Assembly (NCBI GenBank): GCA_002480565.1
Contig: DLCK01000067.1
Location: 104,382 to 168,381 of the forward strand
Reading direction: 5' to 3'
Length of the DNA: 64,000 nt
DNA from: Phycisphaerales bacterium UBA7800
GTDB taxonomy: Bacteria; Planctomycetota; Phycisphaerae; Phycisphaerales; Phycisphaeraceae
Part shown: positions 44,942 through 52,746 of the stretch, piece after piece
Layout: each line of letters begins with the position of its first letter
How positions within the stretch are numbered: position 1 is the first letter of the stretch
Made by a program: the position numbers and the translations under genes
Notes under the pieces: model-generated
What the model saw: the letters and a program-made list of their open reading frames with translations, nothing else
Told to the model about the DNA's origin: nothing
The model's database searches: none

Positions 44942-45733
44942 ATGTTTCAGCGCCTTGCCCGAATTAACCGTTTACGGTGGTTTGATAACTCGTTGCAACT
45001 ACTTGTCGAACGGTCTTTATTCCGCAAAACCAATTTACAGACATATCGTTTTGGTCGCCATGAAGCGATTGTGGACCATCGGGCTGCGGATGCAGGCTCC
45101 ATTGTCAGTTGTTTAACCGGGAACATGTACCGTCAGTTTTTCAAGCATATCCATTTGCCCTCCAAAATGACCTTGGTGGACTTGGGTGCCAATGTGGGTG
45201 GTTTTTCATTGCTGATGCTTGCTCAGGGGCATGACATTGAGCAACTGCTTTGCGTCGAATTCAACCCGCGTACTTATGAGCGACTTCGCTTTAACATTCG
45301 TACCAATTTTGACATTAACGCTCATATCATCAATGCAGCAGTTTGCGCCAAAGAGCAAACGATTCAAATGAAATTCAACATTGGCTCTACCAGTGACAGT
45401 ATCTACAAATCCAGCGCGGTGAACAACGGGCTGGAAAGTACTGTGTCTGGTTATAGTCTGGACACGTTGATTGAAAAATATATCACTTCTGACATCATTG
45501 ATTTATGTAAGATTGATATTGAAGGTGCTGAGTCGGAAATGTTGCTTAGCGATGAATCACGGATCACTGCTTTAAGCCGTTGCCGTTACGTGGTGATGGA
45601 AATGCATCCGATACCGGACTACAAACCCATGATCGAAGCAATGGCTCGGCATGGCTTAAAGGTTCTGGCACATGAAGGTCAAGTTGATTGTGGTGTCCAT
45701 TTGTTTGGCAATGAAAATCTCAAAACGGCGTAA
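44942..45733 (+). CDS. FkbM family SAM-dependent methyltransferase
   Basis: 263 aa; ATG at 44942 with GGAG 8 nt upstream. LVDLGANVGGFSLLMLAQGHDIEQLLCVEFNPRT is the SAM-binding motif I-II region, NIRTNFDINAHIINAAVC and DLCKIDIEGAESEMLLS are typical FkbM blocks. Family members O-methylate sugars or other hydroxyls in cell-surface polysaccharides or secondary metabolites; substrate unknown. Stands alone, convergent with nusG across a shared terminator. Confidence 0.9.
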   Translation: MFQRLARINRLRWFDNSLQLLVERSLFRKTNLQTYRFGRHEAIVDHRAADAGSIVSCLTGNMYRQFFKHIHLPSKMTLVDLGANVGGFSLLMLAQGHDIEQLLCVEFNPRTYERLRFNIRTNFDINAHIINAAVCAKEQTIQMKFNIGSTSDSIYKSSAVNNGLESTVSGYSLDTLIEKYITSDIIDLCKIDIEGAESEMLLSDESRITALSRCRYVVMEMHPIPDYKPMIEAMARHGLKVLAHEGQVDCGVHLFGNENLKTA

Positions 45734-45774
45734 TCCTTTAAAGGCCTCCCGAATTGAGTCATGAAAACAATAAA

Positions 45775-45800
45775 AAACCCAGACCGGTGAGTCTGGGTTT
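45775..45800. terminator. Bidirectional rho-independent terminator between FkbM gene and nusG
   Basis: AAACCCAGAC (45775-45784) and GTCTGGGTTT (45791-45800) form a 10-bp stem with a 6-base loop. A T-run follows on the plus strand and an A-run precedes it, so it serves both convergent genes. A second small hairpin, GAGACT/AGTCTC, lies at 45831-45844 on the nusG side. Confidence 0.9.
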
Positions 45801-45917
45801 TTTTATATTGCTTGTTTTTCAAAGGCTCCCGAGACTGAAGTCTCAAGGGCTTTAGTGTGCATGCGTTTGTGCATGGCAAGATTCGGGGAAACGAGGTTCC
45901 GAAACTTCCGAGAGGAC

Positions 45918-46583
45918 TTACTCTTCGGCTTTTTCGATGAGCCAGTATTCGAGTTCGACGGGGGTGGCGCGACCGAAGATCATGACGATCACGCGAACCT
46001 TGCCTTGATCGGGGAGGATCTTGTCGACGGTGCCTTCCATGTTCTCGAATGGGCCTTCCTTGATCTTGATCTGATCGCCCTTCTGGAATTCCATCTTGAC
46101 TTCGGGCTGTTGCTCGGCGGGTTTGGAGGCCTGGAGCATCTTTTCGATTTCGGGGATGGACATGGCAGCGGGTCGACCAGCTGTGCCGATGAAGTCACCC
46201 ACACCTGTAGTTTCCTTGATCAGGAAGAAAACATCCTGCGGAATACGACCGTCGTCTTCAAGTCGCATTTCGACGAACACGTAGCCGGGGTAGAGTTTCT
46301 TTTCGAGAATCTTCTGCTTACCGGCTTTGATGGTTTTTTGTTTTTCGGTTGGAACGAGGATGCGGTTGACCAGATGAACAAGTCCTTCGATTTTGATTTT
46401 ACGAAGGAGTGTTTCCTTAACGGAGTCTTCTTTATTAGAAGCCACACGAAGGACAAACCAGTTCATCCCGGGGGTGATCATCGGTTCTTCTTCAGGCGAA
46501 GTGGGTTTATCTTCGACCGGTGCCTCAGCCTCGGGCTGGTTTTCGGTTTCTTCCTGCTGGAGATTGTCCTGATCTTCGGGCAT
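45918..46583 (-). CDS. nusG: Transcription termination/antitermination factor NusG
   Basis: 221 aa from the ATG at 46583 (AAGGA 7 nt upstream; a TTG two codons earlier is in frame). About 40 acidic, Glu/Pro-rich residues precede the NGN domain (MNWFVLRVASNKEDSVKETL, KKLYPGYVFVEMRL, GVGDFIG); the KOW domain follows (FQKGDQIKIKEGPFENMEGTVDKI). Binds RNA polymerase and, with Rho and ribosomal S10, couples termination and translation. It is downstream of secE as in most bacteria, but a terminator rather than rplK comes next. The acidic N-terminal extension is longer than in E. coli. Confidence 0.97.
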   Translation of the reverse strand: MPEDQDNLQQEETENQPEAEAPVEDKPTSPEEEPMITPGMNWFVLRVASNKEDSVKETLLRKIKIEGLVHLVNRILVPTEKQKTIKAGKQKILEKKLYPGYVFVEMRLEDDGRIPQDVFFLIKETTGVGDFIGTAGRPAAMSIPEIEKMLQASKPAEQQPEVKMEFQKGDQIKIKEGPFENMEGTVDKILPDQGKVRVIVMIFGRATPVELEYWLIEKAEE

Positions 46584-46654
46584 GTTCAATCCTTAATCCA
46601 TTGTTCGATAAATGCGTCGTTGCCGGTTTCAGACATGGTCGATAGGCAATCGAA

Positions 46655-47065
46655 TCACAGTCCGGTATGCAGGATGCCGATTTCGCTGAAAAACAGAGTA
46701 AAACAAATGTCGATCAGCACCAGTACTGCAGCCAGAAACACCGTCCCGATAATGACGACCCATGTGGAACCCACGAGTTCCTTTTTGGATGGCCAATTAA
46801 CTTTACGCATTTCCGACTCGGTGGCGATAAAGAAATCGACCACCTTGTCCTTGTTCATAATCCAGTAGCAGATACCCCCGCCACCGATCACAATCAAGCA
46901 GGCGATGACCGCCTGAACGGTTGTACGGGTGGAGTCCTGGCTGATTGCACTTTGGAGTTCCCCCCAAATCCAAGCCAGGCAGCCCAGAAGCATAATGCCA
47001 GCACCGATCGCGCTGAGCATCCGAGTCCAGTAACCCTGTCCTGATTTTTTGATGGTCAATGCCAT
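46655..47065 (-). CDS. secE: Preprotein translocase subunit SecE, extended form
   Basis: 136 aa. Two hydrophobic helices (about 18-36 and 50-70) precede the conserved SecE core, FFIATESEMRKVNWPSKKELVGSTWVVIIGTVFLAAVLVLIDICFTLFF (about 78-125 with the third helix), where VNWPSKKE is the family signature. Minimal bacterial SecE has one helix; this three-helix form is longer, as in E. coli. Works with SecY and SecG in the membrane. Sits between tRNA-Trp and nusG, 71 bp from nusG. Confidence 0.95.
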   Translation of the reverse strand: MALTIKKSGQGYWTRMLSAIGAGIMLLGCLAWIWGELQSAISQDSTRTTVQAVIACLIVIGGGGICYWIMNKDKVVDFFIATESEMRKVNWPSKKELVGSTWVVIIGTVFLAAVLVLIDICFTLFFSEIGILHTGL

Positions 47066-47214
47066 TATGGTTGCTTCCCGTCTGTATCAGCAATGGATCA
47101 GAGGACCCATACTGTGAATCAAATCGCATCACCAATTAAGAGTGATGCCGACGTGGACCTCATAGCATCTGAGAATGGACTGACAGATCCCACGCCTACT
47201 GCACTGTCTCAAAA

Positions 47215-47287
47215 CACGCCAGGGAGGACTCGAACCCCCAACCTGTTGATTTGGAATCAACTGCTCTGCCAATTGAGCTACTGGCGT
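47215..47287 (-). tRNA. trnW: tRNA-Trp (CCA anticodon)
   Basis: On the minus strand: acceptor ACGCCAG with CTGGCGT, D arm GCTC/GAGC, anticodon stem GTTGA/TCAAC with loop TTCCAAA (anticodon CCA), T arm GGGGG/CCTCC with TTCGAGT loop, discriminator G73 as expected for Trp. 73 nt including discriminator; no CCA tail encoded. Placed between rpmG and secE, a common bacterial arrangement. Confidence 0.96.
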
Positions 47288-47312
47288 AAAATCGCAAGTC
47301 ACCTGTCATGCA

Positions 47313-47383
47313 GGCGTCTGGTCGGAACTCCGACTGCCCTGGCAAAACTTACCGGAGCTGAATCGGGGGTCTGACCAGACGCC
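47313..47383 (-). other. Long inverted repeat between rpmG and tRNA-Trp
   Basis: GGCGTCTGGTC (47313-47323) and GACCAGACGCC (47373-47383) are perfect 11-bp inverted copies around a 49-bp loop. In the rpmG-to-tRNA transcript this hairpin would be just 5' of the tRNA, which suggests a processing or attenuation structure. Confidence 0.45.
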
Positions 47384-47410
47384 CACCGGTAAAGGTGAGC
47401 GTCAATTGGT

Positions 47411-47593
47411 TTACTTGCGCTTGATTTTGTGCAGCGTGTGTTTACGCAGGCGAGGGGAATACTTTTTAAGACCAGCTTTGATCTTATCAGCAATACCACC
47501 CTTGACATTGATCGGAGTGCGGTAATTCAGATCACCACATTCGGTACATTGCAGCCAGACGTATTCGACGGCGTCGCCTTTTTTCTTGGCCAT
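47411..47593 (-). CDS. rpmG: 50S ribosomal protein L33, with half of the zinc ribbon lost
   Basis: 60 aa. EYVWLQCTECGDLNYRTPINVKGG and LKKYSPRLRKHTLHKIKRK are typical L33. The first CxxC (Cys16, Cys19) is intact, but the second pair is Ser46 and Leu49, so the four-Cys zinc site cannot form as usual. Large ribosomal subunit component. Lies between tuf and tRNA-Trp; an intrinsic-terminator-like hairpin separates it from tuf. Confidence 0.96.
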   Translation of the reverse strand: MAKKKGDAVEYVWLQCTECGDLNYRTPINVKGGIADKIKAGLKKYSPRLRKHTLHKIKRK

Positions 47594-47629
47594 CGCTTCA
47601 TCTCCAATTCACGCTTGATCAAGCGTTTT

Positions 47630-47708
47630 AAAAACAGTCGCCAATCAGCGGTCAGACGTGCAGGATGCTTAAGCAACCTGCCCACCAATCTGACCGCTGA
47701 CTGCGACT
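47630..47708 (-). terminator. Long-stem terminator or attenuator between tuf and rpmG
   Basis: On the minus strand AGTCGC (47708-47703) pairs with GCGACT (47641-47636). Inside are 12 perfect base pairs, TCAGCGGTCAGA against TCTGACCGCTGA (47700-47689 and 47656-47645), and GCAGG against CCTGC. One base after the stem comes a run of five T (47634-47630). This is a strong intrinsic terminator for tuf; rpmG and the genes after it would depend on read-through or another start. Confidence 0.7.
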
Positions 47709-47720
47709 TGATATACAAAT

Positions 47721-48923
47721 TTAGGCAAGGATCTTGGTAACAACACCAGAACCCACGGTACGACCACCTTCGCGGACGGCGAAGCGGCTTTGTTCTTCGA
47801 GTGCGATGGGCTTGCCGAGTTCAACTTCAACAGCAATGTTGTCGCCGGGCATACACATTTCAGCGCCACCCATGAGCTTGATCGAGCCAGTCACATCGGT
47901 CGTGCGGAAGTAGAACTGAGGCTTATAACCGGAGAAGAATGGGCTATGACGGCCACCTTCTTCTTTGGTCAGCACATAAACTTCAGCTTCGAAGTTGGTG
48001 TGCGGGGTGATGGTGCCGGGCTTGGCAAGCACCTGACCACGTTCAAGTTCTTCCTTTTCAACACCACGAAGCAGACAACCGCAGTTGTCACCAGCTTGGC
48101 CGGAGTCCATGGTCTTGTTGAACATTTCAACACCGGTGATGGTGGTCTTGCGGGTGTCACGAAGACCGACGATTTCGACTTCGTCGCCAACCTTGACCAC
48201 ACCACGTTCGATACGACCGGTACCCACGGTACCACGACCCTTAATTGAGAAGACGTCTTCGATGGACATCAGGAAGGGCTTGTCGGTTTCACGCTGGGGT
48301 TCAGGGATCCAAGTGTCGATTGCGTCCATCAGGTCGCCGATGCACTTGTTAGCAGTTTCATCGCTGGGATTCTGCAATGCGGGGAAAGCAGCACCGCGGA
48401 CGATGGGGGTATCTTCTTCGAAGTCATACTTGACGAGAAGTTCTTGAACTTCCATTTCAATGAGTTCGATGAGTTCTTCGTCTTCAACAAGGTCAACCTT
48501 ATTGAGGAAGACAACCAATTTGGGCACATTCACCTGACGGGCGAGCAGAACGTGCTCACGGGTCTGGGGCATTGGGCCGTCGTCAGCTGCGACAACGAGA
48601 ATAGCGCCGTCCATCTGAGCGGCACCGGTGATCATGTTCTTGACGAAGTCGGCGTGGCCGGGGCAGTCGACGTGAGCATAGTGACGGTTTTCGGTTTCAT
48701 ATTCCACGTGGGAAGTGGCGATCGTGACAATCTTGGTGGAGTCACGACGACCTTCTGATTCCGATGCCTTGGCCACGTCGTCATAGCTGGTGAACTTAGC
48801 CAGACCCTTAGCGCCCTGAACAGCGGTGATTGCAGCAGTGGTGGTGGTCTTTCCGTGGTCAATGTGACCAATGGTGCCAACGTTCACATGCGGTTTTGTA
48901 CGATTGAAGACATCTTTTGCCAT
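47721..48923 (-). CDS. tuf: Translation elongation factor Tu
   Basis: 400 aa. GTIGHIDHGKTTTTAAIT (P-loop), DCPGHADFVKNMITGAAQMDGAILVVAADDGPMPQTREH (switch II), FLNKVDLVEDEE (NKxD), then domains 2 and 3 with IKGRGTVGTGRIERG and FAVREGGRTVGSGVVTKIL at the C-terminus. GTPase that carries aminoacyl-tRNA to the ribosome. First gene of the tuf-rpmG-trnW-secE-nusG group with a promoter about 170 bp upstream. Confidence 0.99.
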   Translation of the reverse strand: MAKDVFNRTKPHVNVGTIGHIDHGKTTTTAAITAVQGAKGLAKFTSYDDVAKASESEGRRDSTKIVTIATSHVEYETENRHYAHVDCPGHADFVKNMITGAAQMDGAILVVAADDGPMPQTREHVLLARQVNVPKLVVFLNKVDLVEDEELIELIEMEVQELLVKYDFEEDTPIVRGAAFPALQNPSDETANKCIGDLMDAIDTWIPEPQRETDKPFLMSIEDVFSIKGRGTVGTGRIERGVVKVGDEVEIVGLRDTRKTTITGVEMFNKTMDSGQAGDNCGCLLRGVEKEELERGQVLAKPGTITPHTNFEAEVYVLTKEEGGRHSPFFSGYKPQFYFRTTDVTGSIKLMGGAEMCMPGDNIAVEVELGKPIALEEQSRFAVREGGRTVGSGVVTKILA

Positions 48924-49490
48924 CGCTAACCATTCCTCCGAACAAAGTTCTTGAATGCGGGTACCGGCACCTTAATTTCAGCCTGAACCCAATGTTCTGT
49001 AGTGTGGCTTCACTTTCATGAAAGCCGTCTGTTTTCCTGGCCCCGAGCACACGCCCAAGATGCCAATGTTCCTAATTAAAAAGAGCCTTGGGATTATCCC
49101 AAAGCTGCTGCTAATGTCAAGTCGGCAAGTATAGCACAAACTGGCGAACTTCACCAGTCTGCCAGTATCAATAGGCTCCGACTGTACAGCAGAATCATAC
49201 GACAAACCTGCAAGACCTGTCAATGTCGCCAAGGTTTCTGATGATTTTCTATCTCCTCGCCGGCAGATAATTGACCTGATCCTGCATTGTTGGCAAAATA
49301 CAATGACCGGGGAGCCACTTTGCGTTTCTCCCATAAAGTCCAATCGTTTCAGGAGAAACAGCATGTCTGCCAATCAGCCACCTCTCCTTCGCCAAAATCC
49401 TGATCAAACCGGTTTACCTGCCATTTTGACAAGTTGATCTTCGGCAAGACCACTTACCGTCTCTTCCCGCCAGGAAGGAACTGCACTCTG
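48924..49490. other. 567-bp gene-free region between divergent tuf and a secreted-protein gene
   Basis: Holds the tuf promoter and its roughly 160-nt leader (48924-49085), and upstream DNA of the plus-strand gene at 49491. An open minus-strand frame at 48978-49373 overlaps the tuf promoter and has no coding character, so it is not called. The stretch 49370-49440 shows nothing definite. Confidence 0.6.
49093..49120 (-). promoter_or_regulatory. tuf promoter
   Basis: On the minus strand: -35 TTGACA (49120-49115), 16-bp spacer, -10 GATAAT (49098-49093). Transcription would begin near 49085. The -10 lies inside the perfect inverted repeat TTGGGATTATCCCAA (49088-49102). Confidence 0.75.
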
Positions 49491-51539
49491 ATGCGATATT
49501 CACTAACCATCCTGTTAATGCTTGGCGGTGCCATGTTGCTGCAAACACAAAAGGTCCATGCCCAACAAACAGCTGACAGTGACGATCAAACCCAGCTCGT
49601 TCAACTCGACCACATGACCTTCGAGCCCCATCCCTGTATTGAAATCACCAAGGCGAATCTGAATTCGCACTACTGGCAGACAATGCTTGGTAAGCTTAAA
49701 ACCAGAGCCCGATCTGACCTGTTCAGCTTTACCGTTTTTCATGTTCGCCAGGAATATCCAACCAAACAGGCACCGATTACTGCGTCAGCGGGCATGGTTA
49801 AATCCTTCATGCCCAACGGCTATATCTCCGGTGGAGGTCTGTATTGCAAAGTCGATAGTGGTGATGCAATTCTCTGGGAACACAGCACAATCAAAGACCA
49901 ACAGCAGACTATCCGCATCGGACACGCTGCCAGCGGCGTCATGGAGTTTCACACCACGCAACCGCCCGCCAAAGGCAAGCCGCAGTGCTATGACATTTAC
50001 CTTAAAGTGTGCCCCAAAAACATGCGTGGCAAGCTTGTCATGAGCCTCATCAAGCCTAAACATGTCACATGCACCAGCTTCACCATCAACATGGTTGCCA
50101 ATGGTGGCATCTTTGGTATCGACTACCGTTGGCCCCACAATAATAACCGTGCGATCGAACTGGCACCAGGCCCCTACAAATTCCTCTTTCGCCAAATCAA
50201 CCAACGCGAAGGCCGTTTCGACTTTGTGATCAAACCTGGCGTCGCTACCAATCTCGCATTCCAAGCACAGTCGCAAAACACGATAGAATTGATCAGCCAG
50301 GTGTTTAAGCCCAAACCAGGTGCCCAAAGACTCCTTGCGGGGCGCTCACCCAAACACATACCTCAAGCCAGCAAACCCAACGTCAACACCACCCCTAATC
50401 CCGAGGCCGAAGCGAAGAAATCTGACAAAACAACTGATTCGTCAGCAGAGTCCAAACCCGAAGCCTGCGAGGCAGCCAACACACCATCCGATCAAACCAC
50501 CAAGCCCCAGGCGGTCGAACAGAACGCAGGTGCAAATCCCAAAGCCAATGACGAATCTCAGAAATCCACGAAGTTGGACAAAGAACCCTCTCAACAACAG
50601 CCAGAAATTAAAAACCATGTAGCAACCCAACACCATCAAACCCCGATCCCTATGCCCGATACCGACGAGGCCGCCAACACACCATCCGATCAAACCAAGC
50701 CCCAGGCGGACGAACAGGACGCAGCTGCAAATCCCAAAGCCAATGACGAATCTCAGAAATCCTCGAAGTTGGACAAAGAACCATCTCAACAACAGCCAGA
50801 AATTAAAAACCATGTGGCAATCCAACACCATCAAACCGCGATCCAAATGCCCAATCCCGACTATGACGGGCCATTGATCGAAGTGGTCAAAGCTGATATC
50901 GACAGCCAAGAGTGGCAGGCGGCCTTGATCATGCTGGCTAACCAGAAATTTGCTCAAAAAATGAACTACAGCATCGCCCGCGTCTCCAAAGCCCAAGGAC
51001 TCGACGATACGCCGGTTCTATTTTGTGCAACCAAACTCAAAGAGCTAACACCCGAAAACGATGGCGGCGGTGGGATGTACTTCAAAGCCCAGGACGGTGA
51101 TTTTTTCATATGGGAACACATCCGGAGCGCACCCGGCAAGAAGGACTCGTTAATCATAGGGCACCCCCAAGCAGGTGGCCTGGATTTTAAAACAACCGTC
51201 CCCAAGGCTGGCGTGATCAATGTCATCGGTGATGTTGTCGTCCATGCCTGCCCTGATAAACGCTACGGAAAAGTTCAGATCAACCTCGACAAATCCGACG
51301 ACATCGAAGCCAGCGGTTTCTACATCGGCACAATCACCGCCGGTGGCAACCTCAGCACGCGCTACCCACTGGATGCCAACGGCCAATCCAAACTCATCGA
51401 CTTACCACCCGGCCAATACAAGCTTTTGCTGGGCAACTTCGGTCGCAAAGCTGGACTTTCCAACTTCACCGTCGAAGAAGGCAAAACCACCGAACTCAAG
51501 TTCAAGGCGATCTCGCAAAATGAACTGGTGAAACAGTAA
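49491..51539 (+). CDS. Secreted two-domain protein with duplicated beta-domain and tandemly repeated hydrophilic linker
   Basis: 682 aa from the ATG at 49491 (AAGGAA upstream; a TTG opens the frame at 49434). Signal peptide ends at KVHAQQ. Two copies of an unrecognised domain, about residues 45-275 and 455-680, share GGGLYCKVDSGDAILWEH / GGGMYFKAQDGDFFIWEH, then GHAASGVMEF / GHPQAGGLDF, and end in a PGPYKFLF / PGQYKLLL strand pair. Between them is a Pro/Gln/Lys-rich linker with two near-identical 66-residue repeats (each with ANTPSDQT and KLDKEPSQQQPEIKNHVA). Function unknown; a cell-surface or periplasmic binding protein is a guess. Divergent from tuf and followed by the zinc-ribbon gene. 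Confidence 0.85.
   Translation: MRYSLTILLMLGGAMLLQTQKVHAQQTADSDDQTQLVQLDHMTFEPHPCIEITKANLNSHYWQTMLGKLKTRARSDLFSFTVFHVRQEYPTKQAPITASAGMVKSFMPNGYISGGGLYCKVDSGDAILWEHSTIKDQQQTIRIGHAASGVMEFHTTQPPAKGKPQCYDIYLKVCPKNMRGKLVMSLIKPKHVTCTSFTINMVANGGIFGIDYRWPHNNNRAIELAPGPYKFLFRQINQREGRFDFVIKPGVATNLAFQAQSQNTIELISQVFKPKPGAQRLLAGRSPKHIPQASKPNVNTTPNPEAEAKKSDKTTDSSAESKPEACEAANTPSDQTTKPQAVEQNAGANPKANDESQKSTKLDKEPSQQQPEIKNHVATQHHQTPIPMPDTDEAANTPSDQTKPQADEQDAAANPKANDESQKSSKLDKEPSQQQPEIKNHVAIQHHQTAIQMPNPDYDGPLIEVVKADIDSQEWQAALIMLANQKFAQKMNYSIARVSKAQGLDDTPVLFCATKLKELTPENDGGGGMYFKAQDGDFFIWEHIRSAPGKKDSLIIGHPQAGGLDFKTTVPKAGVINVIGDVVVHACPDKRYGKVQINLDKSDDIEASGFYIGTITAGGNLSTRYPLDANGQSKLIDLPPGQYKLLLGNFGRKAGLSNFTVEEGKTTELKFKAISQNELVKQ
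50475..50855 (+). repeat. Two 198-bp tandem repeats coding for the linker
   Basis: Copy 1 starts GCCAACACACCATCCGATCA at 50475 and copy 2 at 50673; the second lacks 3 bp (ACC) near its start and carries a few substitutions. They are near-identical to about 50660 and 50855. High similarity points to a recent duplication. Confidence 0.85.
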
Positions 51540-51572
51540 TTGATCGACATACGCCCACAACAGGTTTCACCC

Positions 51573-52106
51573 ATGCACCAAACGCCCTGGCAATGCCCCA
51601 ACTGTGACGAACAGGTCGATGGCACACTCGAAACCTGTTGGCAATGTGGCTGTAGTCAGAATGGGGATGTTGATCCGGACTTTGTGCCGAAGGTGTATAG
51701 CAAGCTTGTCACAAATCAGGATCAGGCGGTGTGCGATCAATGTGGATACATGTTGCGGGGCTTAACCGAACATCGCTGCCCGGAGTGTGGGGAAGAATTT
51801 GATTTGGTCAAAGGTGATACCATCCCACCACCCAAGTTGCCTGATGATCATCCGATTGCCAAACGCCGTCGAAAATGGCTGTTGGTTTGGGTTCTGAGTT
51901 GGTTGTTTGCCTCACCTTTAATGTCGCTGATGACAATCCTGATGTGGGAATACCAATTCAACGAAACGGTTTGCAGTCTCATCATCATTTTGTGTGTATT
52001 TGCTATCGTGGTCACGCCCATCCTCTTTGGCCTGAGTCTATTGCCCGAACACAAGGACAAACGCACAATCAGCAATGCAAATCCCCAGCCCATTTCAGAC
52101 GATTAG
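51573..52106 (+). CDS. Zinc-ribbon membrane protein of unknown function
   Basis: 177 aa from the ATG at 51573; a TTG at 51540 starts the frame but lies on the previous stop. Two zinc ribbons: CPNCDEQ with CWQCG, and CDQCGYMLRGL with CPECGEEFD. Two hydrophobic helices follow (about residues 102-125 and 135-160), with a basic loop before them (RRRKW). Such double zinc-ribbon plus membrane proteins are frequent in planctomycetes and uncharacterised. Thirty-three bases after the stop of the secreted protein, probably the same transcript. Confidence 0.8.
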   Translation: MHQTPWQCPNCDEQVDGTLETCWQCGCSQNGDVDPDFVPKVYSKLVTNQDQAVCDQCGYMLRGLTEHRCPECGEEFDLVKGDTIPPPKLPDDHPIAKRRRKWLLVWVLSWLFASPLMSLMTILMWEYQFNETVCSLIIILCVFAIVVTPILFGLSLLPEHKDKRTISNANPQPISDD

Positions 52107-52117
52107 TGGTCACTGAA

Positions 52118-52528
52118 TCATGCTGCCTGCTTCTGATCCTGTGGTAAGTCCAAATGCAACTGCTGACTGATCATCTCACGAAATGGCGGGACGCGTATCG
52201 GCTTACGGATCAGACAACTGGCGCCGGCAGCTAACACCTTGGGCATGCTCAGGTCATCGGTGTGACTGCTGACAATCCAGATGTCCATGTCCTGGCCAAT
52301 ATTCAAACGACGCATTTCCTGACATGCAGTCAAACCATCCATCAACGGCATTGAATAATCCAACAAAACCAAACTCGGTTTCTGAAGAACAGCAATCCGA
52401 ACGGCGTCGGCACCATTGGTCGCAGAACAATACTCCACCTGTCCAAGGAACGGTTTGAGAACCATTTCATATTGAAGAATTGAAACAGGATCGTCATCGG
52501 CCACAAGCACCACGGGTGAATATGTCAT
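52118..52528 (-). CDS. Stand-alone response regulator receiver protein
   Basis: 136 aa; ATG at 52528 with AAGGAG upstream. CheY-like: VVLVADDDPVSIL (Asp11/12 acid pocket), VLLDYSMPLMDGL with phospho-acceptor Asp57, WIVSSHTDD (the Thr/Ser position), and IRKPIRVPPF (conserved Lys). There is no output domain, so it must act by protein-protein contact. No histidine kinase is encoded in the window. Confidence 0.93.
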   Translation of the reverse strand: MTYSPVVLVADDDPVSILQYEMVLKPFLGQVEYCSATNGADAVRIAVLQKPSLVLLDYSMPLMDGLTACQEMRRLNIGQDMDIWIVSSHTDDLSMPKVLAAGASCLIRKPIRVPPFREMISQQLHLDLPQDQKQAA

Positions 52529-52711
52529 AGAAAATGACTCCTTACTCCCCTTGGCCTAACCATAAGAAATGAATCGAAACAAATCCAAACCCAGATCGTT
52601 TGTTATTTAAAAATATGGAACCATAACTTATACATTACCGTTACAGATGGAGAATTGAGATCAAACCATCCACTTGATGATGTCCGGACACTTCACAAGG
52701 ACCAATAAGCT

Positions 52712-52740
52712 TTGGCACTGATACCTGTCTGACGTAAACT
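52712..52740 (+). promoter_or_regulatory. hscB promoter, predicted leaderless
   Basis: -35 TTGGCA (52712-52717), 17-bp spacer, -10 TAAACT (52735-52740). The ATG at 52747 follows after 6 nt, so transcription should begin at the start codon. No Shine-Dalgarno sequence is present. Confidence 0.6.
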
Positions 52741-52746
52741 ATCGCC

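Noticed and set aside
45855..46868. 337-codon open frame on the plus strand opposite nusG and the end of secE
   Set aside because: It is the antisense of nusG/secE, with Phe/Asp-rich low-complexity content mirroring the acidic NusG coding strand and no ribosome site.
47093..47374. 93-codon plus-strand frame over tRNA-Trp
   Set aside because: It is antisense to the tRNA and its flanks.
48978..49373. 131-codon minus-strand frame upstream of tuf
   Set aside because: It covers the tuf promoter and leader, has no recognisable domain or ribosome site and an unusual composition.
50475..50855. CRISPR-like repeat
   Set aside because: Only two 198-bp coding copies in frame without spacers; it is a duplicated protein linker.
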